The notes: generated by a model from the letters alone, not told the origin. DNA of 64,000 nt from Zongyangia hominis (GCF_014385095.1 NZ_JACRTC010000003.1:124001-188000), one strand, 5' to 3'. Counted from the first letter of the stretch, positions 45,288 through 53,556 are shown. Numbers and translations: made by a program.

Positions 45288-46271
45288 ATGGATATTATCG
45301 CTGTGGGCAGCGCTATGCAGGACTTGGCTTTGACCCCCATCGCCAAGGACATTTTTGACGGGGAGTTTCACAATTACAAGTTCTGGGAAGTCTCCAGCGG
45401 CGGGGACGCCATGAACGTGGCGGCCGCCTGTGCCCGCATCGGGGTGGATGTGGGTTGTGTGTGCAAGGTGGGCGACGACCTGTTTGGCCGCAGCATCCGC
45501 CAGATCGGCGAAGAGGACCATGTGGATATGAGCGGCACGGTGGTGTCGCCCAAAGGGAGAAGTACGCTGTCGGTCCACTTGCTCGACGGCAAGGGCGGAC
45601 GGCATAGCGCCTTCAATCTGGACCCGGATGTCCTGCTCACCGAGGAGGACTTGGACTACGAGTATCTAAAGAGCGCGAAGATCGTCCACTACGGCAGTAT
45701 CCATCTCTGCCCGGCCTTGGACGGCCGGGGCGTGGCCACCATGTTTGAAAAGCTTCACAAATTGGGGGTGGAAACCTCCATCGACGTCTCCGGCACCATG
45801 GACCTGATGGGGGGCACCGAGACGGGCTATGAAAAGATCAAAGACGCCCTCACCCACACCGATTACTTCCTCCCCAGCTGGGACGAGGCCACCGACATCA
45901 GCGGCAAGGATTCCTGCGAGGAAATCGTGGAATTTTTCCGCCCCTACGGCATGAAGATGATGCTCATCAAAATGGGCCCCCAGGGCGTGTTTGTCAGCGA
46001 CTTTGAGAAAAGCCGCATGATTCCCACTTTCCCGGTGGAGCTTGCCATCGACACCATCGGCTGCGGGGACAGCTTCTGCGCGGGCTTCTTGTCGGGCATC
46101 TCCTGGGGCTGGAGTATCTGGGAAGCGGCGGTGTTCGGCAACGCCGTGGGCTCCATGAACTGCCAGGTGGTGGGCGCCACCCGGGGCGTCAGACCCAAAG
46201 CGGAGGTATTAGCCTATATTCAAAAACACATCGACGCTGTGCCTGAGGATCTGCGGGCCCGGTTTACCTAG
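45288..46271 (+). CDS. PfkB-family carbohydrate kinase (array gene E)
   Basis: 327 residues. MDIIAVGSAMQDLALTP, SSGGDAMNVAAACARIG, catalytic loop DTIGCGDSFCAGFLSG, C-terminus PEDLRARFT. It is the most divergent copy: the IDC of the sugar site is replaced by AAC, and the segment LLDGKGGRHSAFNLDPDVLL replaces the usual ...GANDEL. It pairs with F through SWGWSIWEAAVFGNAVGSMNCQ. AGGGAGG precedes the ATG; 23 nt after D. Confidence 0.87.
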   Translation: MDIIAVGSAMQDLALTPIAKDIFDGEFHNYKFWEVSSGGDAMNVAAACARIGVDVGCVCKVGDDLFGRSIRQIGEEDHVDMSGTVVSPKGRSTLSVHLLDGKGGRHSAFNLDPDVLLTEEDLDYEYLKSAKIVHYGSIHLCPALDGRGVATMFEKLHKLGVETSIDVSGTMDLMGGTETGYEKIKDALTHTDYFLPSWDEATDISGKDSCEEIVEFFRPYGMKMMLIKMGPQGVFVSDFEKSRMIPTFPVELAIDTIGCGDSFCAGFLSGISWGWSIWEAAVFGNAVGSMNCQVVGATRGVRPKAEVLAYIQKHIDAVPEDLRARFT

Positions 46272-46287
46272 AGGAAGGAGCAACATG

Positions 46288-47268
46288 ATGCCTGATATAT
46301 TAGCTATCGGCATGGGCATGGTGGATATCGCCATCAAGCCCATCCCCGCCAACATGTTCGACTACGACGTCTATCTCTTCGACTCCGCCACCACCACCAC
46401 CGGCGGCGACGCGCTCAACTGCGCCATCGACTGTTCCAAGCTGGGGGTGGACACCGGCTGCATCTTTAAAACCGGCAAGGACATCTACGGGCGGCTCGTG
46501 CGGGAGACCAGCGAGAAATACGGCATCGACATCAGCCGTGCCAAAGAGGATCCCGAGATGCCCACCACCATGGCGGTATTGTGCATCGAAAACAGCGGTG
46601 AGCGCAGTGGCTGCGCCCACACCCGCGGGGTCAACAAGAACTTTACCATCGACGACATCGATCTCGATTATGTCAAGCAGGCGAAAATCGTCCACTACGG
46701 CAGCGCGGGACTCGCCCCCAAGCTGGACGGCGAGGGCATCGGCCAGGTGTTCAAAGCCTGCAAGGAGGCGGGAGTCGTCACCGCCATGGACGTCTGCGTC
46801 CTTAACCACGACGACGTGGCGCTCGATTACGTCAAATACGCCCTGCCCTACACCGATTACTTCCTCCCCAGCGACAACGAGGCGGCGGAAATTTCGGGCA
46901 AGCAGACTTGTGAGGAATTCGAGGCGTTTTATAAGCCCTTCGGCATCAAAAACCTGATTGTCAAGCTGGGAGCAAAAGGCGTCTTTGTCACCGACTTTAA
47001 AGAGCGGCGCACCATCCCCACCTTCCATGTGGACCAGGTGCGGGACGTCACCGGCTGCGGGGACAGCTTCTGCGCGGCCTTCCTGTCGGCCATCTCCTGG
47101 GGCTGGAGCATCTGGGAGGCGGCGGTGTTCGGCAACGCCGTGGGCTCCATGAACTGCCAGGCCGTGGGGGCCACTTTGGGCGTCAAATCCAGAGAGGAAA
47201 CCATGGCGTATATTAGAGCTCACATCGAGGATGTGCCCGAAGACCTGCGGGCCCGGTTTGAGGCGTAA
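46288..47268 (+). CDS. PfkB-family carbohydrate kinase (array gene F)
   Basis: 326 residues. PDILAIGMGMVDIAIKP, TTGGDALNCAIDCSKLG, catalytic loop DVTGCGDSFCAAFLSA, C-terminus PEDLRARFEA. Sister of E. ATG at 46288 is preferred over 46285, since AAGGAG (46275-46280) is 7 nt upstream. Last gene of the C-F operon; terminator at 47275. The segment HTRGVNKNFTIDDID in the substrate region is unlike the others. Confidence 0.87.
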   Translation: MPDILAIGMGMVDIAIKPIPANMFDYDVYLFDSATTTTGGDALNCAIDCSKLGVDTGCIFKTGKDIYGRLVRETSEKYGIDISRAKEDPEMPTTMAVLCIENSGERSGCAHTRGVNKNFTIDDIDLDYVKQAKIVHYGSAGLAPKLDGEGIGQVFKACKEAGVVTAMDVCVLNHDDVALDYVKYALPYTDYFLPSDNEAAEISGKQTCEEFEAFYKPFGIKNLIVKLGAKGVFVTDFKERRTIPTFHVDQVRDVTGCGDSFCAAFLSAISWGWSIWEAAVFGNAVGSMNCQAVGATLGVKSREETMAYIRAHIEDVPEDLRARFEA

Positions 47269-47274
47269 GAATGG

Positions 47275-47306
47275 AAAAAGCAGCCGCTTATTGCGGCTGC
47301 TTTTTT
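47275..47306 (+). terminator. Intrinsic terminator of the kinase C-F operon
   Basis: Stem AAAAAGCAGCCGC (47275-47287) / GCGGCTGCTTTTT (47293-47305), 5-nt loop, ending in six T. Confidence 0.9.
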
Positions 47307-47531
47307 GCGCATCTGCCCCGTTGTGGGTCCGCCTGCCAGCGGGGATGCCGGACAGTCGCGGCGGGTCATACCGTCCCAAGGCGCGCGCAGAGAATAAACC
47401 AAGGCGCTGTCTGCCCACTGCCACGCTCTTTGGCATGAAGGGGCGGGACGTCGCAGAAGGGGGACGCGCAGCCTCGAGCAACGATTTTTTTGCAGGTTCA
47501 GCGGCTTTTTGCGTTCTCTGCTGGTATTTTA

Positions 47532-47560
47532 TTGACCTTTTGGGAAAATAGAAATATAAT
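47532..47560 (+). promoter_or_regulatory. Sigma-A promoter of wecB
   Basis: TTGACC (47532-47537), 17-nt spacer, TATAAT (47555-47560). Confidence 0.85.
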
Positions 47561-47631
47561 AACTTAGCGAATACCCCCGCGCGGCAGAACCGCCGGGGGA
47601 GAGACAGCAGGAAGAGAAAAGGAGAACTCCG

Positions 47632-48711
47632 ATGAAAATATGTACGGTGGTGGGGGCGAGGCCCCAGTTTATCAAGGCGGCGGCATTGTCCCGGGTTTTG
47701 CGGAGGCAGCATGAGGAAGTGCTCATCCACACCGGACAGCACTACGACCACAATATGTCCGATATCTTTTTTGACGAGCTTTCCATTCCCAGACCCGACT
47801 ATAACTTGGGAATCGCTGGCGGCAGCCATGGTAAGATGACGGGGGAGATGCTCATCGCCATCGAGGAGGTGCTCCAAAAGGAGCGCCCGGATATGGTGCT
47901 GGTCTTCGGGGACACCAACTCCACCCTGGCAGGTGCCTTGGCGGCGGTCAAACTCCACCTGCCCATCTGCCACGTGGAGGCCGGGGTGCGGATGGAGACG
48001 CTGCAAAACCCGGAGGAAGTCAACCGGGTGCTCACCGACCGCATCTCCGCCCTGCTTTTATGCTGCACCGAAACCGCCATCGGCAATCTGCGGGCCGAGG
48101 GCATCACGCGGGGGGTCTACAACACCGGGGACCTGATGTACGACGCGGTCCTTTACTATGGCAAGCGTCTGACCGCCCCGCGGCCCGGCGACCTCATGGA
48201 CTTTTCGGGGAAGGAAGTCGCCCTGCCCGAAAAGTATGTGCTCCTGACCTGCCACCGGGAGGAGAACACCGGCACCGACGAGCCCCTCGACCAGATTTTT
48301 TCCGCCATGGAGGCCCTTCCCGTCCCGGTGGTCTATCCGGTGCATCCCCGCAACCACGAGCGGGCCCAGCGTCTGTGCCAAGAGAAAGGCTACCGTAACA
48401 TCCTGCTCACCCAGCCGGTGGGGTATCTCACCTCCCTGTATCTGGTCAGCCATGCCGATCAGGTGGTCACCGACTCGGGCGGCTTGCAGCGGGAGGCGTG
48501 GTTTTTGGGGCGGCAGTGTATCACCCTGCTGGACAACCCGCCCTGGCCCGAAACCCTGGAGGGCAATGTCAACCAGCTCTGCCGTCCTGACAAGGAGGAG
48601 ATTCTCCGAAAACTCAGCGTCCGGCCCGATTTTTCCAGGCATCAAAACCAGTTCGGGGACGGCCATGCAGCGGAAAAGATCACCGAAATCCTCAGCGCCT
48701 ATCAAGGCTAG
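47632..48711 (+). CDS. wecB: UDP-N-acetylglucosamine 2-epimerase (non-hydrolysing)
   Basis: 359 residues. Signature motifs: VVGARPQFIKAAALSRVL at the start, HTGQHYDHNMSD, VFGDTNSTLAGALAA, CHVEAGVRM, LLTCHREEN, VYPVHPRN, and TDSGGLQREAWFLG near the end. It interconverts UDP-GlcNAc and UDP-ManNAc for teichoic acids, capsule or other surface glycans in the cytoplasm. AAAGGAG precedes the ATG. The glycosyltransferase follows 15 nt later; together they hint at a surface-glycan step, but the other enzymes are absent here. Confidence 0.95.
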   Translation: MKICTVVGARPQFIKAAALSRVLRRQHEEVLIHTGQHYDHNMSDIFFDELSIPRPDYNLGIAGGSHGKMTGEMLIAIEEVLQKERPDMVLVFGDTNSTLAGALAAVKLHLPICHVEAGVRMETLQNPEEVNRVLTDRISALLLCCTETAIGNLRAEGITRGVYNTGDLMYDAVLYYGKRLTAPRPGDLMDFSGKEVALPEKYVLLTCHREENTGTDEPLDQIFSAMEALPVPVVYPVHPRNHERAQRLCQEKGYRNILLTQPVGYLTSLYLVSHADQVVTDSGGLQREAWFLGRQCITLLDNPPWPETLEGNVNQLCRPDKEEILRKLSVRPDFSRHQNQFGDGHAAEKITEILSAYQG

Positions 48712-48726
48712 AAAGGGAGCGGCATC

Positions 48727-49782
48727 GTGACCATTTTATATATCACTTTTATCGATTTCGGGGAGCTCAAATCCGGTTCCAGCGTCCGGCCCCAGAAGAT
48801 GTTCCACGCCTTTGAGAGCTTGGGGCATGAGGTAAAGCTCCTGGAGGGCCAGCAAAACCGAAGGGCCGAGCGCCGGCAGCGGGTCGAAGAGATTCTCTCC
48901 TGGCTCGACACCCACAAGCCCGACATCTGCTATGTGGAGCCCCCGGCGGGCCCCTTCTTTAACCGCATCGACTTAAAGCTATTGCGCCGGGTCCATCGGA
49001 TGGGAGTGCCCATCGCCCTCTTTTACCGGGACGCCTACTGGAAGTTTGCCAAGTGGTGGGGCGTCACCGGCCCCAAAAAGTGGGTGCTCATCCATATGCA
49101 CAAACGGGACCTGCGGGCCTTTGGGAAGGATTGCGACATCCTCTATTTCCCGAGCCCCAGTATGGCCGACCTCTTTACCTTCCCCCGCCGGGAGCCCCTG
49201 CCCCCGGGCGGCGATGTCCACTGCGCCCCCCATACCGAGCTTTTTCACCGGATCGTCTATGTGGGCGGCATCTCGGAGAAGTACGGGAGCATCCCGCTGC
49301 TCGAGGCCGTGGAGCGGCTCCAGGAAAAGGGGCTGGACATCAAGCTGACCCTTGTCTGCCGGGAGGCGGAAAGGGAACATCTCGACGAGCGCTATCTCAA
49401 AATGGACTGGCTCGACGTCCGGCACGCCAGCGGGGACGAGGAGCTCGCCCCCCTCTATGCCCAGGCGGACGCGGGCATCCTGCCCATGAAGCGGGACTTT
49501 TATATGGACTTTGCCGTGCATGTGAAGATGTTTGAATATATGGGTTACGGCCTGCCCCTCATCGCCACCGACTGTGTGGAGACCAAACGCATCATCGACC
49601 GGTACGGCTGCGGCTTCACCTGCAAGGACGACGCCGCCTCTTTGGCCGACGCCATCGAGCGCTTTTATAGTTCCCCGGAGCAGATCGACGTCTACCGCCG
49701 GAATGTGGTAAAGGCGATGGAAGAAAACCGTTGGGAAAACCGGGCCCAAAAGGTGGTGGAGGATCTGTCCGCCCTCTGCTGA
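48727..49782 (+). CDS. Family 4-type glycosyltransferase
   Basis: 351 residues with two Rossmann-like halves. The N-half is YITFIDFGELKSGSSVRPQKMFHAFESLGHEVKLLEG; the C-half has VYVGGISEKYGSIPLLEAVERL and the donor-binding LAPLYAQADAGILPMKRDFYMDFAVHVKMFEYMGYGLPLIATD with the GT4-like E(x7)E region (KMFEYMGYG). It transfers a sugar from a nucleotide donor; the acceptor is unknown. GTG start at 48727 with GAAAGGGAG upstream. It is in the wecB operon. Confidence 0.85.
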   Translation: MTILYITFIDFGELKSGSSVRPQKMFHAFESLGHEVKLLEGQQNRRAERRQRVEEILSWLDTHKPDICYVEPPAGPFFNRIDLKLLRRVHRMGVPIALFYRDAYWKFAKWWGVTGPKKWVLIHMHKRDLRAFGKDCDILYFPSPSMADLFTFPRREPLPPGGDVHCAPHTELFHRIVYVGGISEKYGSIPLLEAVERLQEKGLDIKLTLVCREAEREHLDERYLKMDWLDVRHASGDEELAPLYAQADAGILPMKRDFYMDFAVHVKMFEYMGYGLPLIATDCVETKRIIDRYGCGFTCKDDAASLADAIERFYSSPEQIDVYRRNVVKAMEENRWENRAQKVVEDLSALC

Positions 49783-50148
49783 GCAAAAGTCAACAAGGGA
49801 ACAAAGCGCCAAACCGGAAGGGACTACCGGCGACCAAACCTTACCGGCCCACTGATGAAAAATGCGGGCGCGACAGCGTTCCTTTATCGGGAAAAGGGGC
49901 GTGCTCTGTCGCCGGGCTCTCCCTGCGTGTTGGGTTTCACCGGGCTGGGGTGGTCCGTGGAGAGGAAAGCGGACGGAACTAGCGTCTATCCGCTGGAGGA
50001 GGCGCCCCATCGCCGGGCTCTACCAGAGCGCTCGGCCGGGCGGAAGGTCGCCGTCTATGGACAAACCGTTAAGGAATGCACGGAAGGAAGCCGCACATCC
50101 CGTCAAATCAAAAGAAAAAGCGCCATGGATACAATCCATGGCGCTTTT
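49783..50148. other. Intergenic region after the glycosyltransferase gene
   Basis: 366 nt, GC-rich. Apart from the terminator at its right end I see no gene, promoter or repeat. The glycosyltransferase gene has no terminator close to its stop. Confidence 0.5.
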
Positions 50149-50151
50149 TTA
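50115..50151. terminator. Bidirectional terminator between the glycosyltransferase and zinc-ribbon genes
   Basis: Stem AAAAAGCGCCATGGAT (50115-50130) / ATCCATGGCGCTTTTT (50134-50149), ACA loop, with T and A runs on both sides. The 3' T-run reaches the stop codon of the minus-strand gene. Confidence 0.85.
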
Positions 50152-50790
50152 GATGTCTTTGGGTATTGTCACACAGTGCCCGCCCGGCAGGGGGATGGTA
50201 TGCTGGACGCTGGTGGCCTCCCAGTAATCGTCGTCCCAGCCGTATTGATACTGATAATAGCTGTCCTCATAGTGGTATTCCGCCCACCGGATGATGGCAA
50301 AGAGGCCCGTGAAGAGGGACACCACCACGATCACCGCCACAATGACGATGGCCACGATGAGGCCGGTGTGCTTTTTGGGCGGCTGGTAGTTGACGGTGGG
50401 GTGGGGCGCGCCCGGCTGCTGGCCGTTGGACGCACTGTAACCCGGCTGACGGGCCGCCTGATTGGCGGCGCGGTTCTTTTGGGTGTAATAATCATATGCC
50501 GTGCCCGACACGGGACCGTAGCGGCCGGATGCGGCGTTTTGCTGGTAATTCTGCTGGTAGGCGCCTGCATAAGGACCGCCGGGCGTTTGGGGCCCTGAGC
50601 CCGATGCGGTGGAATCGCCGCTGGAATTGCTGGGCTCCTGGGAGACGGTCATGGAGTCCTGTGCTTGGGAGGGCGCCGCGGGGGTGTCGGCCCAATCGGA
50701 TGTGCCGGCGTCCACGTGGAGCTTCGCCTGGCATTGGGGGCAGAAATGATACTGCTCTTCTACTTCCGTGCCGCATTGGGGGCATTTCAT
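50149..50790 (-). CDS. Zinc-ribbon, single-pass membrane protein
   Basis: 213 residues. N-terminal zinc ribbon CPQCGTEVEEQYHFCPQCQAKL (two CxxC knuckles), then a long Ser/Gln/Gly/Pro/Tyr-rich linker (~30-140), one transmembrane helix (~147-172) and a short acidic, Tyr-rich tail (YHYEDSYYQYQYGWDDDYWE) with a final beta-like segment. Such zinc-ribbon plus membrane proteins are common in Firmicutes and unassigned. ATG at 50790 has AAAGGTG 8 nt upstream; a GTG at 50799 is the alternative. The promoter overlaps the end of the Cache gene. Confidence 0.75.
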   Translation of the reverse strand: MKCPQCGTEVEEQYHFCPQCQAKLHVDAGTSDWADTPAAPSQAQDSMTVSQEPSNSSGDSTASGSGPQTPGGPYAGAYQQNYQQNAASGRYGPVSGTAYDYYTQKNRAANQAARQPGYSASNGQQPGAPHPTVNYQPPKKHTGLIVAIVIVAVIVVVSLFTGLFAIIRWAEYHYEDSYYQYQYGWDDDYWEATSVQHTIPLPGGHCVTIPKDI

Positions 50791-50851
50791 AGAAATCACA
50801 CCTTTCTCGAAATCGGGGGCTCATGAGCGAAAATCAACATAGAATGAAGCA

Positions 50852-50880
50852 ATTATAGCACGGCGGGGCGTTTATTTCAA
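50852..50880 (-). promoter_or_regulatory. Sigma-A promoter of the zinc-ribbon gene
   Basis: Minus strand TTGAAA (50875-50880), 17-nt spacer, TGC-TATAAT with the -10 at 50852-50857. The -35 box overlaps the last codons of the upstream Cache-like gene. Confidence 0.82.
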
Positions 50881-51645
50881 TTCCATCAGGTCGGTTGCCT
50901 CTTCTTTCCTCCGCTTTTGGGCGCGGAAGTAAAGGATGGAGACAATTAAGCTCCCGGCAAAGAGGAAGCCGAAGAAGCCGGCCGCCACCTGGTAGAAGGT
51001 GATGAAGCCGTTGCTTACGTCCGCCGTGGAGACGGCGGTGTCGATGGCAAGGATGCAGGCGATGTTCCCGGCGGCGTCCTGGATGGGGATGTAGGAGGTG
51101 ATGGTGGAGCCCCGGTTCTCACTCTCTGAGACGGTGTTGGTGGAGGCAAGGGGCATACTCCCCTCATAGACTCGGGAAAGCAGCTTCTCAGCCTGTTTGG
51201 AGATGGCCTTGGGGTAATAGCCCCCGCCGATGGCGATGTAATCGGTGCCCGCGATGAGGCTGGGGGAGTACTGGGCGTCGAGAAGGACGTGGTAGCCGTC
51301 GGACTCCTTGTAGATCACATAGAGATATTTGTAACCATTGACCTCCCTGATTTCCCCCAGATATTCGCACAGGGAGCGGTAGGTGTCGGTGACCTGTTTT
51401 TGGGAAATGAGGGCGCGGATGTCGGAGAGGGCAAAGCGCTTGAGGCTGGCGGCGATGCCCCGGCCGGTGTCCACGCTGCTTTCCCCGAGGCTGGTGAGGT
51501 TGCTCGTGCGGATGCTGGAAGCGAGGAAGAGGCTCATGATGCCCATGACGGCGGAAACGAGCACCAAGAGCACCAAAATGACAGCCAGATTGACCCGGCG
51601 CTTATTTTTTACAGTGATAAATTCCTCTTTTTTTTGGCGGAACAT
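50872..51645 (-). CDS. Two-helix membrane protein with an extracellular Cache-like sensor, no output domain
   Basis: 257 residues. Transmembrane helix near the N-terminus (~18-42) and another near the C-terminus (~213-238) enclose a ~170-residue extracytoplasmic domain of the double-Cache type (DTYRSLCEYLGEIREVNGYKYLYVIYKESDGYHVLLDAQ, then YIAIGGGYYPKAISKQAEKLL, then SYIPIQDAAGNIACILAID). Such domains usually sit in histidine kinases, chemoreceptors or diguanylate cyclases; here the protein stops ~20 residues after helix 2. GGGAGG precedes the ATG. It might be a stand-alone ligand sensor or a truncated relic. Confidence 0.72.
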   Translation of the reverse strand: MFRQKKEEFITVKNKRRVNLAVILVLLVLVSAVMGIMSLFLASSIRTSNLTSLGESSVDTGRGIAASLKRFALSDIRALISQKQVTDTYRSLCEYLGEIREVNGYKYLYVIYKESDGYHVLLDAQYSPSLIAGTDYIAIGGGYYPKAISKQAEKLLSRVYEGSMPLASTNTVSESENRGSTITSYIPIQDAAGNIACILAIDTAVSTADVSNGFITFYQVAAGFFGFLFAGSLIVSILYFRAQKRRKEEATDLMELK

Positions 51646-51675
51646 GGCCCGTCCTCCCTTATTCTTGTTATTCTC

Positions 51676-51703
51676 ATTATACGGCGAAAAATCTTCCCGT
51701 CAA
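51676..51703 (-). promoter_or_regulatory. Sigma-A promoter of the Cache-like gene
   Basis: Minus strand TTGACG (51698-51703), 16-nt spacer, TATAAT (51676-51681). Confidence 0.78.
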
Positions 51704-51806
51704 GGCATTGGCGGACCCTTCCCCCAGTCCCTTGTGGAATGTGGCGGGGTCGGGGCGGACTTCTTTGGATAATGATACGAAATTGGAGCGCTCACAGGGC
51801 AAAAGG

Positions 51807-51834
51807 TTTACATTCGAAAGGAAAGGAATATAAT
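51807..51834 (+). promoter_or_regulatory. Sigma-A promoter of the iron alcohol dehydrogenase gene
   Basis: TTTACA (51807-51812), 16-nt spacer, TATAAT (51829-51834). The 65-nt leader contains a small hairpin (GGATGGA 51853-51859 / TCCATCC 51863-51869). Confidence 0.75.
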
Positions 51835-51899
51835 GGGACTTGGAACGTGGTGGGATGGATCTTCCATCCGCCCGAGTCCGCGAGAAAGGATGATAATAC

Positions 51900-53063
51900 A
51901 TGGTCAACTTTAATTACTGTAATCCCGCGCGCATCATTTTCGGCAAGGACACCGAGCGTGAGCTCCCGGGACAGATTGAGAAATACGGCCACAAGGTGCT
52001 CCTCCACTACGGCGGCGGATCAATCAAAAAGACCGGGCTCTACGACAAAATCGTGGGCATTTTAAACGAGGCGGGCATCCCGTTTGTGGAATTGGGCGGC
52101 GTCCAGCCCAACCCCCGGCTTTCCTTAGTCTACAAAGGCATCGAGCTGTGCCGTAAGGAGGACGTGGACTTTATCCTGGCCGTGGGCGGCGGCAGCACCA
52201 TCGATTCGGCCAAGGCCATCGCCATCGGCGTGCCCTACGACGGCGACGTCTGGGACTTCTTTGACAATAAGCTCGTCCCCCATGTCACGCTGCCGGTGGC
52301 GTCGGTCCTCACCATCCCGGCGGCGGGCAGCGAGTCCTCCGACGGCTCGGTCATCACCAACGACACCCTCAACCTCAAACACCCGGCCAGCAGCGAAGAG
52401 ATGATCCCCAAATTTACCATCATGAACCCGGAGAACACCTTCTCCCTGCCGCCCTACCAGACCGCCTGCGGCGCCACCGATATCATGGCCCATCTGATGG
52501 AGCGCTACTTTACCACCGTCGGCCATGTGGACGTCACCGACCGGCTCATCGAGGGCACCTTCCGCACCATGCTCTACAACACCCCCAAGGTGCTCCGCAA
52601 CCCCAACGACTACGACGCCCGGGCGGAAGTCATGTGGGCGGGCACCGTGGCCCACAACAACCTCTTCCAGATGGGCAGAATTCCCGACTGGGGCTCCCAC
52701 AACATCGAGCATGAGCTCAGCGCCATTTATGACATCGCCCACGGCGCGGGACTGGCCATTGTCTTCCCGGCCTGGATGAAATACGTCTACAAAACCGACA
52801 TCAAGCGCTTTGTCCAGTACGCCGTGCGCATGTTCGACGTGGATCTGAGCTTCGCCGACGACGAGGAGATCGCCTTGGAGGGCATCCGCCGTCTGGAGAG
52901 CTTCTCCAAATCCATCGGCATGCCCACCCGGCTTTCCGACATCGGCATCGGTGACGAGCGCATCGACGAAATGGCGGAAAAAGCGGTTATGTACGGTCCT
53001 CTGGGCAACTTTAAGCCGCTGTACAAAGAGGATGTGGCGGCCATTCTGCGCCTGGCCCTGTAA
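51900..53063 (+). CDS. Iron-containing alcohol dehydrogenase (BdhA-like)
   Basis: 387 residues. NAD(P)-binding VGGGSTIDSAKAIAIG, and iron ligands in CGATDIMAHLMERYF (Asp, His), SHNIEHELSAIYDIAHGAG (two His). It resembles the NADPH-dependent butanol dehydrogenases of Clostridia, reducing aldehydes to alcohols in the cytoplasm to re-oxidise cofactors. AAAGGATG precedes the ATG. Own promoter; weak terminator follows. It could as well act on other aldehydes, including those from sugar breakdown. Confidence 0.92.
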   Translation: MVNFNYCNPARIIFGKDTERELPGQIEKYGHKVLLHYGGGSIKKTGLYDKIVGILNEAGIPFVELGGVQPNPRLSLVYKGIELCRKEDVDFILAVGGGSTIDSAKAIAIGVPYDGDVWDFFDNKLVPHVTLPVASVLTIPAAGSESSDGSVITNDTLNLKHPASSEEMIPKFTIMNPENTFSLPPYQTACGATDIMAHLMERYFTTVGHVDVTDRLIEGTFRTMLYNTPKVLRNPNDYDARAEVMWAGTVAHNNLFQMGRIPDWGSHNIEHELSAIYDIAHGAGLAIVFPAWMKYVYKTDIKRFVQYAVRMFDVDLSFADDEEIALEGIRRLESFSKSIGMPTRLSDIGIGDERIDEMAEKAVMYGPLGNFKPLYKEDVAAILRLAL

Positions 53064-53133
53064 GGCGGGAAATGGCGAAGGCGGCCCATTGCCAGAACTT
53101 AAACGCGTGTCTCGCCCAAACTTTAATGCAAGT

Positions 53134-53166
53134 AAAAATCTCCTCTGCCAGACAGGGGGGATTTTT
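53134..53166 (+). terminator. Weak terminator after the alcohol dehydrogenase gene
   Basis: Stem AAAAATCTCC (53134-53143) / GGGGATTTTT (53157-53166) with one G-U pair and a 13-nt loop; the CGGC-domain gene starts 17 nt later, so some read-through is likely. Confidence 0.6.
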
Positions 53167-53183
53167 AGCAGAAAGGAAAGGAA

Positions 53184-53516
53184 ATGAAGGTTGGCATTAT
53201 CCGCTGCGCCCAGACCGAGGACTACTGTCCCGGCACCACCGACTTTTGCATGATCCGCGAAAGGAAGGGCGCCTTTGCGGGCATCGAGGAGGACATCGAG
53301 ATCGTCGGCTTTATCGGCTGCGGCGGCTGTCCGGGGAAGAAAGCCGTCCTCCGGGCCCGGGAGCTTGTAAAGCGGGGCGCGGACACCATCGTGTTTGCTT
53401 CCTGTATCGGGAAGGGCACCCCCATCGGCTACCCCTGCCCCTTTGCTAAGAAGATGAGGGAGCTTATCGCGGGGGATTTGGGGGAACAAATCCGCATCAT
53501 CGACTACACCCATTAA
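53184..53516 (+). CDS. CGGC domain-containing protein
   Basis: 110 residues. The family motif CGGC is present in FIGCGGCPGKKAVLRA; other cysteines lie at RCAQTEDYCPG, CMIR and ASCIGKG, giving seven in total. CGGC-domain proteins are thought to bind metal through the cysteines; no enzymatic role is established. ATG at 53184 with AAAGGAAAGG upstream. It probably shares the alcohol dehydrogenase transcript. Confidence 0.85.
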   Translation: MKVGIIRCAQTEDYCPGTTDFCMIRERKGAFAGIEEDIEIVGFIGCGGCPGKKAVLRARELVKRGADTIVFASCIGKGTPIGYPCPFAKKMRELIAGDLGEQIRIIDYTH

Positions 53517-53526
53517 GGGTAAGATA

Positions 53527-53556
53527 AAGAGCCCGTCCTTTTGGACGGGCTCTTCT
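53527..53556 (+). terminator. Hairpin after the CGGC-domain gene
   Basis: Stem AAGAGCCCGTCC (53527-53538) / GGACGGGCTCTT (53543-53554), loop TTTT; short T-rich 3' end. Likely terminator. Confidence 0.7.

Larger units (their letters stand above)
47269..47631. other. Intergenic region between the kinase array and wecB
   Basis: 363 nt: terminator at the left, GC-rich unassigned sequence (47310-47500), then the wecB promoter and an 80-nt leader. No gene seen in the middle part. Confidence 0.6.
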
